A stretch of 64,000 nucleotides of DNA from positions 1 to 64,000 of the forward strand of contig CBFHVV010000002.1 of assembly GCA_965658965.1 (NCBI GenBank), in the 5' to 3' direction. The translations under genes and the position numbers were made by a program. The notes beneath the pieces are model-generated. The model was not told where the DNA came from. It made no database searches and saw only the letters and a list, made by a program, of their open reading frames with translations. The first letter of the stretch is position 1, and every line of letters begins with the position of its first letter. This DNA is from Croceimicrobium sp965658965. GTDB taxonomy: Bacteria; Bacteroidota; Bacteroidia; Flavobacteriales; Schleiferiaceae. Below are positions 41,829 through 49,630 of the stretch, one piece after another.

Positions 41829-42585
41829 GTCCGAAAACTTTTAAGGCGTTAGCGCTGGTAATACGTGCTACCTCCTCTTTTGAGACGGCGTGTAAATCGG
41901 CAATGCGTTGTGCTATTTGCAACAAATAAGCGGGCTCATTACGCTTCCCCCGAAAGGGTGAAGGCGCTAAAAAAGGAGCATCGGTTTCTAAGACTAAATC
42001 TTCAGTTTTTAGTTCGGCTACTACTTTGTCGAGGCCACCGTTTTTAAAAGTTACCACCCCACCAATACCCAATTTAAGATTTAAAGCGAGGGCGCGTTGG
42101 GCCTGCTGCAGATTTCCAGTAAAGCAGTGGAAAATCCCAAAAAGATTTTCATCGGCTTCAGCTTCCAAAACTTCAAAGGTCTCCTCAAAGGCATCACGAC
42201 AATGAATTACAATGGCTAAGCCCATTTCTTTGGCTTTGCGAATTTGCTGTGCAAAAGCAAGTTTTTGTTCGGCTATGAAGGTCTTATCCCAGTAGAGATC
42301 CATGCCAATTTCACCAACAGCACAGTATTTTGTATCACCTTCTAATTCTTCCCAAACTTTGGCTAATTGCTCTTCCCAATCTTCTTTCACATGGCTTGGA
42401 TGGAGCCCCATCATGGGATAAATATTGGGGTGTTTATTGGCTAAGTTTTTTAAATCTTCAATACTATCCTTGTCAATATTGGGGAGGTAAAAGCGCTGAA
42501 CACCAGCAGCTTTTGCACGCTCTAATACGTCATTAATGTCTTCTTTAAAACGATCTAGGTATATGTGAGTGTGGGTATCTATCAT
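41818..42585 (-). CDS. tatD: TatD family deoxyribonuclease
   Basis: 255 residues. MIDTHTHIYLDRF (HxH metal motif), GLHPSHVKEDW, AVGEIGMDLYWD, VIHCRDAFEET, HCFTGN and LETDAPFLAPSP cover all TatD metal sites. Family members are metal-dependent 3'-5' nucleases acting on single-stranded DNA and RNA. The coding ends overlap with asparaginase by 11 bp. Confidence 0.93.
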   Translation of the reverse strand: MIDTHTHIYLDRFKEDINDVLERAKAAGVQRFYLPNIDKDSIEDLKNLANKHPNIYPMMGLHPSHVKEDWEEQLAKVWEELEGDTKYCAVGEIGMDLYWDKTFIAEQKLAFAQQIRKAKEMGLAIVIHCRDAFEETFEVLEAEADENLFGIFHCFTGNLQQAQRALALNLKLGIGGVVTFKNGGLDKVVAELKTEDLVLETDAPFLAPSPFRGKRNEPAYLLQIAQRIADLHAVSKEEVARITSANALKVFGHEQ

Positions 42586-42627
42586 CTGACAATAAATTCA
42601 ATTCGCTAAGTTAGAACTAAAAAAAAA

Positions 42628-42649
42628 CCGCCCAAGTGATACTGGGCGG
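42628..42649 (-). terminator. Terminator of the sucA-sucB operon
   Basis: CCGCCC/GGGCGG with an inner AGT/ACT pair. On the minus strand it is followed by eight T, 24 bp beyond the sucB stop. Confidence 0.85.
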
Positions 42650-42672
42650 CTTTCTATGGAAGTGAGTTTTAT

Positions 42673-43932
42673 TTAAAGCTCTAGGGCTTTTTTTGGCTCA
42701 TTATTCATTAGTAATTCAGCCGGGTTTTCGAGCGCTTCTTTCACTGCAACTAAGAAGCCAACGGACTCTCTGCCATCAATTACGCGGTGATCGTAGCTAA
42801 GGGCCACGTACATAATCGGGCGGATATGAACCTCTCCCTTAATAGCGACGGGGCGCTCCACGATATTATGCATACCTAAAATAGCACTTTGGGGAGGATT
42901 AATTATGGGGGTGGAAAGCATAGAGCCAAATACACCGCCATTGGTAATGGTAAAGGTTCCACCAGTCATTTCATCTACGGTAATTTTACCGTCTCTAACT
43001 TTAGTGGCCAAACGTTTAATGTCCTTTTCTACACCAGCAAAACTCATAGTTTCTGCATTGCGTACTACGGGAACCATTAATCCTTTTGGTCCACTTACAG
43101 CAATACTAATATCAGCATAGCCATAACTTAGCAAATGGTCGCCATCTATCATACTATTAACCTGTGGGAACTCCTTTAAGGCACGAGTAACTGCTAGGGT
43201 AAAGAAAGACATAAACCCGAGGCTAACCCCATGTTTCATTTTAAAATCTTCCTTGTATTGCTGGCGTAAATCGAAGATCGGCTTCATGTCTACTTCGTTA
43301 AAGGTAGTAAGCATGGCCGTTTCGTTTTTAACACTAACCAAACGCTTTGCCAATTTACGACGCAAGCTGCTCATTTTGGAGCTATCACTTGGGCGGGGAG
43401 CGTTAGTAGGCGTACCCATGCTTGCTTCGGCTTTAATGGCATCTTCTTTAGTAACTCTGCCGTCGCGACCTGTACCACTTACGGCACTTGCACTAATACC
43501 CTTTTCATCTAATATCTTTTTTGCAGCTGGGGAAGCGCTTCCGCTGGCATAGGTTTTTTCTTCGGCCTTGGCAGAATCTGTTGCACTGGTTGTAGAACTA
43601 CTATCGTCTTTTTTCGATGCCGGCTTATCTGCTGATGCGTCTTTAGAAGAGCTATCGTCTGTATCCTTTTTATCACTTCCGCCTTCTGGGGCATCTGCGC
43701 TAGTATCGATTAGGGCAATAACTTGTCCTACTTCTACTGACTCGCCTTCTTCAACCTTGATAGTAATTACGCCAGACTCTTCGGCTGGAAGGGCAAGGGT
43801 AGCTTTATCGGAATCGATTTCCGCGATTTCTTGATCTTTTTCTACATAATCACCGTCAGCTACTAACCAGCTGGCTATTTCTACTTCGGAAACTGATTCT
43901 CCTGGTGATGGAACTTTTACTTCTAAACTCAT
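42673..43932 (-). CDS. sucB: 2-Oxoglutarate dehydrogenase E2 (dihydrolipoyl succinyltransferase)
   Basis: 419 residues. The lipoyl domain carries IDSDKATLALP with the lipoylated Lys near residue 43. A long Ser/Asp/Lys/Ala-rich linker follows (about 80-130), then the E3-binding domain (ASPAAKKILDEKGIS) and the catalytic domain with SYDHRVIDGRE. It transfers the succinyl group to coenzyme A. It lies 13 bp from the sucA stop; no E3 gene is adjacent, so dihydrolipoyl dehydrogenase must come from elsewhere. Confidence 0.95.
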   Translation of the reverse strand: MSLEVKVPSPGESVSEVEIASWLVADGDYVEKDQEIAEIDSDKATLALPAEESGVITIKVEEGESVEVGQVIALIDTSADAPEGGSDKKDTDDSSSKDASADKPASKKDDSSSTTSATDSAKAEEKTYASGSASPAAKKILDEKGISASAVSGTGRDGRVTKEDAIKAEASMGTPTNAPRPSDSSKMSSLRRKLAKRLVSVKNETAMLTTFNEVDMKPIFDLRQQYKEDFKMKHGVSLGFMSFFTLAVTRALKEFPQVNSMIDGDHLLSYGYADISIAVSGPKGLMVPVVRNAETMSFAGVEKDIKRLATKVRDGKITVDEMTGGTFTITNGGVFGSMLSTPIINPPQSAILGMHNIVERPVAIKGEVHIRPIMYVALSYDHRVIDGRESVGFLVAVKEALENPAELLMNNEPKKALEL

Positions 43933-43945
43933 GATTTAGTGATAA

Positions 43946-46708
43946 CTAGGCGTTGAAAATTTTAGATAACAGAGCCTCATAGCGCGAGGCAGCTAATTTT
44001 GATGAACCGGCAGCGGTACTTGCACTGGCCGATGGTGAAATAACTTCTTTCAGTTTAACAGGGAAGTTCATTAGAACATACCAAGAAGCGCCCATATTGC
44101 GGGGTTCCTCTTGTGCCCAATATACTTCCTCTACATTAGGATAGCTGGCTACCAAATCGGTAATTTGATTTTCAGCTAGAGGGTATAATTGTTCAAGGCG
44201 AATAAAGGCGCGATCTTGCGGCAATTCTTCGTCTCTAACTTTATCGATGTCGTAGTAAATTTTACCACTGAGGAAAAAGAGCTTTTTAACCGTCGATTTA
44301 TCCTCAATCCGGGGATCGTCAATTAATTCTTTAAAGCTTCCTTGGGCTAAATCTTCTAGTGGCGACTGCACTTTAGGGTGGCGCAATAAGCTTTTAGGAG
44401 TCATTACCACCAATGGTTTGCGGAAATCCCGTTTCATTTGGCGGCGTAATAGATGGTAAAAGTTAGCAGGGGTAGTAACATTAACCACTTGCATATTATA
44501 CTGGGCACATTGTTGTAGCCAGCGCTCTAATCGGGCGCTAGAATGTTCAGCACCTTGACCTTCGTAGCCATGGGGTAAATAAAGCACTAGGCCATTTTGT
44601 ACTTTCCACTTATCTTCTGCTGCCGAAAGAAATTGGTCTACGATGATTTGTGCGCCATTAAAGAAGTCGCCAAACTGTGCTTCCCAAATTACCAAAGTTT
44701 CTGGGGAGCTCATGGCATAACCATAATCGAAACCCATTACGCCATACTCAGATAGCAGTGAATTATAAACGGCGAAACGGCCTTCTTTACCTTCAATGTT
44801 ATTTAGGAGAATATGTTCTTCTTCAGAATCTTCTACTTTAATCACTGCATGACGATGCGAGAAGGTGCCACGTTCGGAATCTTCCCCACTTAAACGAACA
44901 TTAAAGCCCTCGTGTATAAGACTACCGTAGGCCATTAATTCGGCCATTCCCCAGTCGAGGCTATTGCGCTCATCAACCATTTTCCAGCGGTCATCCATTA
45001 AGCGCTTTATCTTCACAAAGAACTTCTTCCCTTCCGGTAGAGCGGTAATGGTGCGAGCAATCTTTTTTAGGCTATCAATATCGAAAGAGGTATCAATAGA
45101 TTGGTGAAAATCTTCTGGTGTAGCCGTCTTATAATTTTCCCACTCACCACGCATAAATTGGGTGATGGTATTTTTTTCAATTTTCTTCGACTCATCGAAG
45201 CGCATTTCCAGCACATCCTTAAACTCCGACTCAAGCGATTTTACAAAGGCCTTATCCACTGTTCCTTCTTCCTCAAGTTTTTTCTGATAAATAACTTTGG
45301 GGTCGGGATGCTTATTAATGGTCTTGTACAACTTCGGTTGGGTAAAACGCGGCTCATCACCTTCGTTATGGCCGTATTTCCGGTAGCATAATAGATCTAG
45401 GAAAATATCTAGATTGTAACGCTGACGATATTCCATGGCAAATAAGGTAGCGTGTATTACCGCTTCAACATCATCGCCATTAACATGTAATACTGGTGCT
45501 TGCACGGTTTTAGCTACGTCAGTACAGTATATGCTAGAGCGCGCATCTAAGTAATTGGTAGTAAAACCAACTTGGTTATTAATTACCATATGCACGGTAC
45601 CTCCAGTACGGTAACCCTCTAAGGTTTCCATTTGTAATACCTCATACACAATGCCTTGGGCAGCAATTGCCGCATCGCCGTGAATAAGGATAGGCATAAC
45701 CTTAGACTCGTCTTTATTGTAATCGGTATTTATTTTTGCGCGCGCAATACCAGACACCACAGCATCTACAGCTTCTAGGTGCGAAGGGTTTGGAGACAGG
45801 TTTAGTTTAATCTCTTCGCCATTGTCTAAAGTTTTAGTGGTGGTATAGCCCAAATGGTATTTTACGTCACCATCAAACTCTTCATCGGTAAACTCTTTAC
45901 CTTCAAATTCGCTAAAGATATCACGCTGAGTTTTTCCGAAAATATTAGAAAGCACATTTAGTCTTCCCCGGTGGGCCATTCCAACTACAAACTCCTTTAC
46001 CCCTAATTTAGCGGCATGGCGAATGCCAAACTCCATGGCGGGAATAAGACTTTCTGCTCCTTCGATGGAGAAACGTTTTTGCCCAACGAATTTGCGGTTA
46101 ATAAAACTTTCGAAGGCAACGGCCTCATTTAGTTTATGCAGGATTAATTTTTTATCCTCGGCACTATAGTCTGGCGCATTGTCGCCCTCTTGTAGTTTTT
46201 TCTGAATCCAAGAAATCTTTTCTGGATCACCTACATACATATATTCTAATCCAATGCTGCGGCAGTAAACACGCTCTAAGCGATCTACGATTTCGCGCAA
46301 GCTCTTGGAGCTATCAAAACCAATTTCTTTGGCCGCTTGGAAAGGCTCACCAAGGTCGGACTCTTTTAAACCGAAGTTTTCGAGGCTTAACTTGGGGTTG
46401 TATTCTCTGCGGCTACGCACAGGGTTGGTAGCGGTAAAGAGATGCCCTCTTTTACGATAGGCATCAATTAGGGCTAAGACCTGGAATTCTTTACGAATTT
46501 CTGCAACAATCTCGGAATGGTTTAGACTGAACTCAACGCTCTTTTCAGAGTCAAGCTCTTCTTCATCATATTCTTCGCGTGCAAAATCGTAACCCTGAAA
46601 AAAAGCCCTCCAGCTAGGTTCTATACTATCAGGGCTTGTAAGATACTGTTGGTATAATTCATCGATAAAATCACTATGTACTCCACCGAGAAAAGAAAAT
46701 CTGTCCAT
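43946..46708 (-). CDS. sucA: 2-Oxoglutarate dehydrogenase E1 (thiamine diphosphate dependent)
   Basis: 920 residues. The N-terminal SPDSIEPSWRAFFQG segment is typical of OdhA. GMAHRGRLNVLSNIFGK, then HGDAAIAAQGIVYEVLQM and NNQVGF bind thiamine diphosphate and Mg. The C-terminus has the transketolase-like LYPLAENQI. It decarboxylates 2-oxoglutarate in the citric acid cycle. It lacks the succinyltransferase domain of the actinobacterial fusion form. A -7 box lies 29 bp upstream. Confidence 0.96.
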   Translation of the reverse strand: MDRFSFLGGVHSDFIDELYQQYLTSPDSIEPSWRAFFQGYDFAREEYDEEELDSEKSVEFSLNHSEIVAEIRKEFQVLALIDAYRKRGHLFTATNPVRSRREYNPKLSLENFGLKESDLGEPFQAAKEIGFDSSKSLREIVDRLERVYCRSIGLEYMYVGDPEKISWIQKKLQEGDNAPDYSAEDKKLILHKLNEAVAFESFINRKFVGQKRFSIEGAESLIPAMEFGIRHAAKLGVKEFVVGMAHRGRLNVLSNIFGKTQRDIFSEFEGKEFTDEEFDGDVKYHLGYTTTKTLDNGEEIKLNLSPNPSHLEAVDAVVSGIARAKINTDYNKDESKVMPILIHGDAAIAAQGIVYEVLQMETLEGYRTGGTVHMVINNQVGFTTNYLDARSSIYCTDVAKTVQAPVLHVNGDDVEAVIHATLFAMEYRQRYNLDIFLDLLCYRKYGHNEGDEPRFTQPKLYKTINKHPDPKVIYQKKLEEEGTVDKAFVKSLESEFKDVLEMRFDESKKIEKNTITQFMRGEWENYKTATPEDFHQSIDTSFDIDSLKKIARTITALPEGKKFFVKIKRLMDDRWKMVDERNSLDWGMAELMAYGSLIHEGFNVRLSGEDSERGTFSHRHAVIKVEDSEEEHILLNNIEGKEGRFAVYNSLLSEYGVMGFDYGYAMSSPETLVIWEAQFGDFFNGAQIIVDQFLSAAEDKWKVQNGLVLYLPHGYEGQGAEHSSARLERWLQQCAQYNMQVVNVTTPANFYHLLRRQMKRDFRKPLVVMTPKSLLRHPKVQSPLEDLAQGSFKELIDDPRIEDKSTVKKLFFLSGKIYYDIDKVRDEELPQDRAFIRLEQLYPLAENQITDLVASYPNVEEVYWAQEEPRNMGASWYVLMNFPVKLKEVISPSASASTAAGSSKLAASRYEALLSKIFNA

Positions 46709-46736
46709 GTTAATGTTACGTGATCCGTATTGTCTG

Positions 46737-46744
46737 CAAAATTA
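46737..46744 (-). promoter_or_regulatory. -7 box of sucAB
   Basis: On the minus strand TAATTTTG, a perfect TAnnTTTG match, 29 bp before the sucA start. Confidence 0.5.
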
Positions 46745-46809
46745 AGATAAATATAATGCTCTCATTCTTCTAATAGAGCATATTAATGTGAAATCGCCAT
46801 TGCTTTATA

Positions 46810-46817
46810 TAACTTTG
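46810..46817 (+). promoter_or_regulatory. -7 box of the small barrel-protein gene
   Basis: TAACTTTG, a perfect TAnnTTTG box, 26 bp before the ATG at 46843. Control comparison: no dyad lies 29.5 bp upstream of it. Confidence 0.45.
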
Positions 46818-46842
46818 TCTAATCTAATTCGTTTAGCTCAAT

Positions 46843-47478
46843 ATGAAAAATCTTTTGCTATTAATCTTCCTACTTTTTTCTGTGGGTTTGTCTGCCCAGA
46901 ACGAGCGCTTTAAAAAAGGGGGAAAGAGCGCTGACAAACCAGCCGAACAAAACGAAGCACCAGAAACCCCAAAAAAGGCAGTGGCTACAAAAAAGGCAAG
47001 CTGGACCGATAAATTGATTTTTGGAGGTGGCGCTGGCGCATCATTTGGCAATAACACCAATATTTTTTTAGCTCCTCAAGTGGGTTATCAGGTAAAAGAG
47101 AATTTAGTACTCGGTGCTGGCTACATGTATAATTATGCACGCTGGAGAACCTTGTGGGGCAATGGAGCAGTGCGCAATGTGAACTATGAAAATACCATTC
47201 ACGGCCCCAATTTTTTTGCAAATTATAGCCCGGTCGAAAGCTTGTTTCTTGGAGCACAATTTGAAGTTTTAAATCATGACGCTTACCTCTATAACATCAA
47301 TACTCTCGATTTTGATGTAGAAAACCGTTGGACCAATGTGCTTTTTGTTCAGGCTGGCTTCCGGCAAAAGGTTGGAACAAAGGGCATGGCTTTATTGGGG
47401 GTGCGCTACAATTTATTACACGATCAATACAGTCCCTATAGTTCTTCTTGGGCTCCTATATTTTTAATTTACTTTTAA
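46843..47478 (+). CDS. Small outer-membrane beta-barrel protein
   Basis: 211 residues. Signal peptide ending LSAQ (about residue 19), a Lys/Pro/Glu-rich linker (24-50), then FGGGAGASFGNNTNIFLAPQVGYQV and repeated aromatic strands ending in IYF. It is the small 8-stranded barrel type common in Bacteroidetes. Function unknown. The coding end overlaps a convergent gene by 4 bp. Confidence 0.75.
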   Translation: MKNLLLLIFLLFSVGLSAQNERFKKGGKSADKPAEQNEAPETPKKAVATKKASWTDKLIFGGGAGASFGNNTNIFLAPQVGYQVKENLVLGAGYMYNYARWRTLWGNGAVRNVNYENTIHGPNFFANYSPVESLFLGAQFEVLNHDAYLYNINTLDFDVENRWTNVLFVQAGFRQKVGTKGMALLGVRYNLLHDQYSPYSSSWAPIFLIYF

Positions 47479-47804
47479 ATTTTACCACTATACTGGGCAC
47501 GGAAGTAAACCTTAATCGCTTCTCGCTTTAGCAAGGCTTCCGCCATTTCGGCGCTGGTGCCGCTAAGATATTTCTCATCTAAATCTACGCGGTAAAAAAG
47601 TTCCACTAAAGACTGGCCTTTACTCTGATATTGCATTAACCACTGTTCAAGCCATTCCTCTAAATCATCATCCGGTATATCTGCCCGCTCACAAGCTAGG
47701 TCCTTGGCAATTTGTTTTTGCAGATCCGCCAGAAGCCATGCCTTTTCGGGATGCGATTTTAAAAGACTAAAGTTTATGTTTAGTGGTCGCGATGACTGAG
47801 CCAT
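47475..47804 (-). CDS. Hypothetical protein next to the prenyl synthase gene
   Basis: 109 residues, acidic and helical, with LEEWLEQWLMQYQS in the middle and no membrane segment or recognised motif. Its coding start overlaps the end of the polyprenyl synthase by 25 bp, suggesting translational coupling; the pairing may be conserved in relatives, which I cannot check. No functional assignment. Confidence 0.6.
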   Translation of the reverse strand: MAQSSRPLNINFSLLKSHPEKAWLLADLQKQIAKDLACERADIPDDDLEEWLEQWLMQYQSKGQSLVELFYRVDLDEKYLSGTSAEMAEALLKREAIKVYFRAQYSGKI

Positions 47805-48745
47805 TGCGCGAAATTTGTTAGTTCGGTTTTTACTTTATCGTTTTTAGCATCTGCGGAAGCGAGCGCCGACAGTGCACTTTTAAGTAATTCTTCGCGCTTA
47901 GAAATGGCTTTGGTTTCAGCACCACAATCAATAAAAAACTTTTGGAATGCCTTTACTTTCGCATCTCCTTGCAAATTTTCCTTTTGCAAAGCCTCTAATT
48001 CAGATGGCGCAAATTCTTTGGCATAGATCATTAACAAGGTTTTTTTGTCTTGTAAAATATCGCCGCCTACTTTTTTCCCAAATTTATCAGGATCACCAAA
48101 AGCGTCTAATAAATCATCTTGCACCTGAAAAGCTAAGCCAGCATCTACACCAAACTTATAAAGTGCGGAAGCTTGACTGCTATTGGCCTTGCCGATTAAA
48201 GCTCCAATCTGAAGAGCGGCACCTAGCAAAACCGCCGTTTTTAGACGAATCATCTCCAAGTAATCTTCTTCGCTTACGCTAGATGAGGTCTCAAAATTCA
48301 TATCGTATTGCTGACCTTCGCAGACTTCTAAGGCCGTTTTGGAGAAAATCTCTAGGACCTTAGCTAGAATACTTTTGTCAACCTGATTAAGGTACTGGTA
48401 GGATTTAACCAGCATGGCATCTCCCGTAAGGATGGCCACATTAGTGCCCCACTTTTCGTGAATGGTTTTTTTGCCACGGCGTAGATGAGCATCATCCATA
48501 ATGTCGTCGTGTACCAATGAGAAATTGTGGAACATCTCTATGGCTAAAGCTGGCAACACCGCATCTTCCAGAGTTCCTCGGAAAAGGTCGCAGCCAGCTA
48601 AAACCATTGCTGGTCTTAGTCGCTTACCTCCTAAAGAAAGGATGTAGGAAATAGGTTTGTATAATTCAATTGGCTCTTGATCAAAATCTTGGCGTGCCAA
48701 GCTGTTTTCAATCAAGCTTACATAATCCTTAAATTTCTCCATCAA
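47780..48745 (-). CDS. Polyprenyl diphosphate synthase
   Basis: 321 residues. The two aspartate-rich motifs HDDIMDDAHLRRG and QVQDDLLDAFGD bind the diphosphate groups through Mg, and the LSLGGKRLRPAM start is typical. The residue five before the first motif is bulky (NFSLVHDD), which tends to limit chain length, so farnesyl or geranylgeranyl diphosphate is the likely product. In Bacteroidetes this feeds menaquinone and polyprenyl carriers. The gene follows rfbA by 8 bp, suggesting an operon with cell-surface sugar and lipid supply. Confidence 0.92.
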   Translation of the reverse strand: MMEKFKDYVSLIENSLARQDFDQEPIELYKPISYILSLGGKRLRPAMVLAGCDLFRGTLEDAVLPALAIEMFHNFSLVHDDIMDDAHLRRGKKTIHEKWGTNVAILTGDAMLVKSYQYLNQVDKSILAKVLEIFSKTALEVCEGQQYDMNFETSSSVSEEDYLEMIRLKTAVLLGAALQIGALIGKANSSQASALYKFGVDAGLAFQVQDDLLDAFGDPDKFGKKVGGDILQDKKTLLMIYAKEFAPSELEALQKENLQGDAKVKAFQKFFIDCGAETKAISKREELLKSALSALASADAKNDKVKTELTNFAQWLSHRDH

Positions 48746-48753
48746 CTATTTAA

Positions 48754-49620
48754 TCAGTCTTTTTTCACTAAATCCAAGAGGTATTTGCCATAACCACTTT
48801 TTAAAAGAGGCTCGGCAATTTCAACCAGCTTTTCATCATTTATAAATCCTTGGCGGAAGGCTATCTCTTCAATACAACCTACTTTTAATCCTTGTCTTTC
48901 CTCAATTACCTGCACAAACTGCCCGGCTTGCATTAAACTAGGGAATGTGCCAGTATCAAGCCAAGCCGTTCCTCTATCTAATATGGCTACTTGAAGCTTC
49001 CCTTGTTTTAGATATTCCTTGTTTACGTCGGTAATTTCATACTCTCCACGTGGCGAAGGCTTTAAATCGGCCGCAATTTGCACTACATTATTATCATAGA
49101 AATATAAACCAGGAACGGCAAAGCGCGATTTAGGTTTGGCAGGCTTTTCCTCAATAGAACGCGCAATAAGATTCTCATCAAAGTCCACCACGCCATAACG
49201 CTCTGGGTCTGATACTTGGTAGGCGAAAACTACGCCGCCATTGGGGTTTTTACTGCTATGTAAAAGGTCCTCCATTTTTGAGCCGTAAAAAATATTGTCA
49301 CCTAAAACTAAAGCAACACTATCGTTTCCGATAAAATCTTTCCCTAAAACAAATGCTTGAGCTAAACCATTAGGTTCGTGCTGCACGGTATATTGAAAGT
49401 TACACCCAATGCGGCTTCCATCGCCCAAAAGCTTTTGGAAAAGAGGCATATCATGTGGCGTGGAAATAATTAAGATGTCACTAATTCCCGCTTGTAAGAG
49501 TGTACCAAGGGGATAATAAATCATGGGTTTATCGTAAACCGGCATTAGTTGTTTACTTACCGCTAAAGTTAAAGGGTGTAATCTTGTGCCCGATCCACCT
49601 GCGAGTATAATGCCTTTCAT
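48754..49620 (-). CDS. rfbA: Glucose-1-phosphate thymidylyltransferase
   Basis: 288 residues from the ATG at 49620 (MKGIILAGGSGTRLHPLT); the open frame extends 15 codons further, into the end of the RND gene, and is not used. The nucleotide-binding motif GGSGTRLHP, LGDNIFYG and EKPAKPKSRF are RmlA features. It makes dTDP-glucose, the first step to dTDP-rhamnose. No rfbB, C or D is nearby, so this gene stands apart from the rest of the pathway. Confidence 0.95.
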   Translation of the reverse strand: MKGIILAGGSGTRLHPLTLAVSKQLMPVYDKPMIYYPLGTLLQAGISDILIISTPHDMPLFQKLLGDGSRIGCNFQYTVQHEPNGLAQAFVLGKDFIGNDSVALVLGDNIFYGSKMEDLLHSSKNPNGGVVFAYQVSDPERYGVVDFDENLIARSIEEKPAKPKSRFAVPGLYFYDNNVVQIAADLKPSPRGEYEITDVNKEYLKQGKLQVAILDRGTAWLDTGTFPSLMQAGQFVQVIEERQGLKVGCIEEIAFRQGFINDEKLVEIAEPLLKSGYGKYLLDLVKKD

Positions 49621-49630
49621 AATTTTAGTT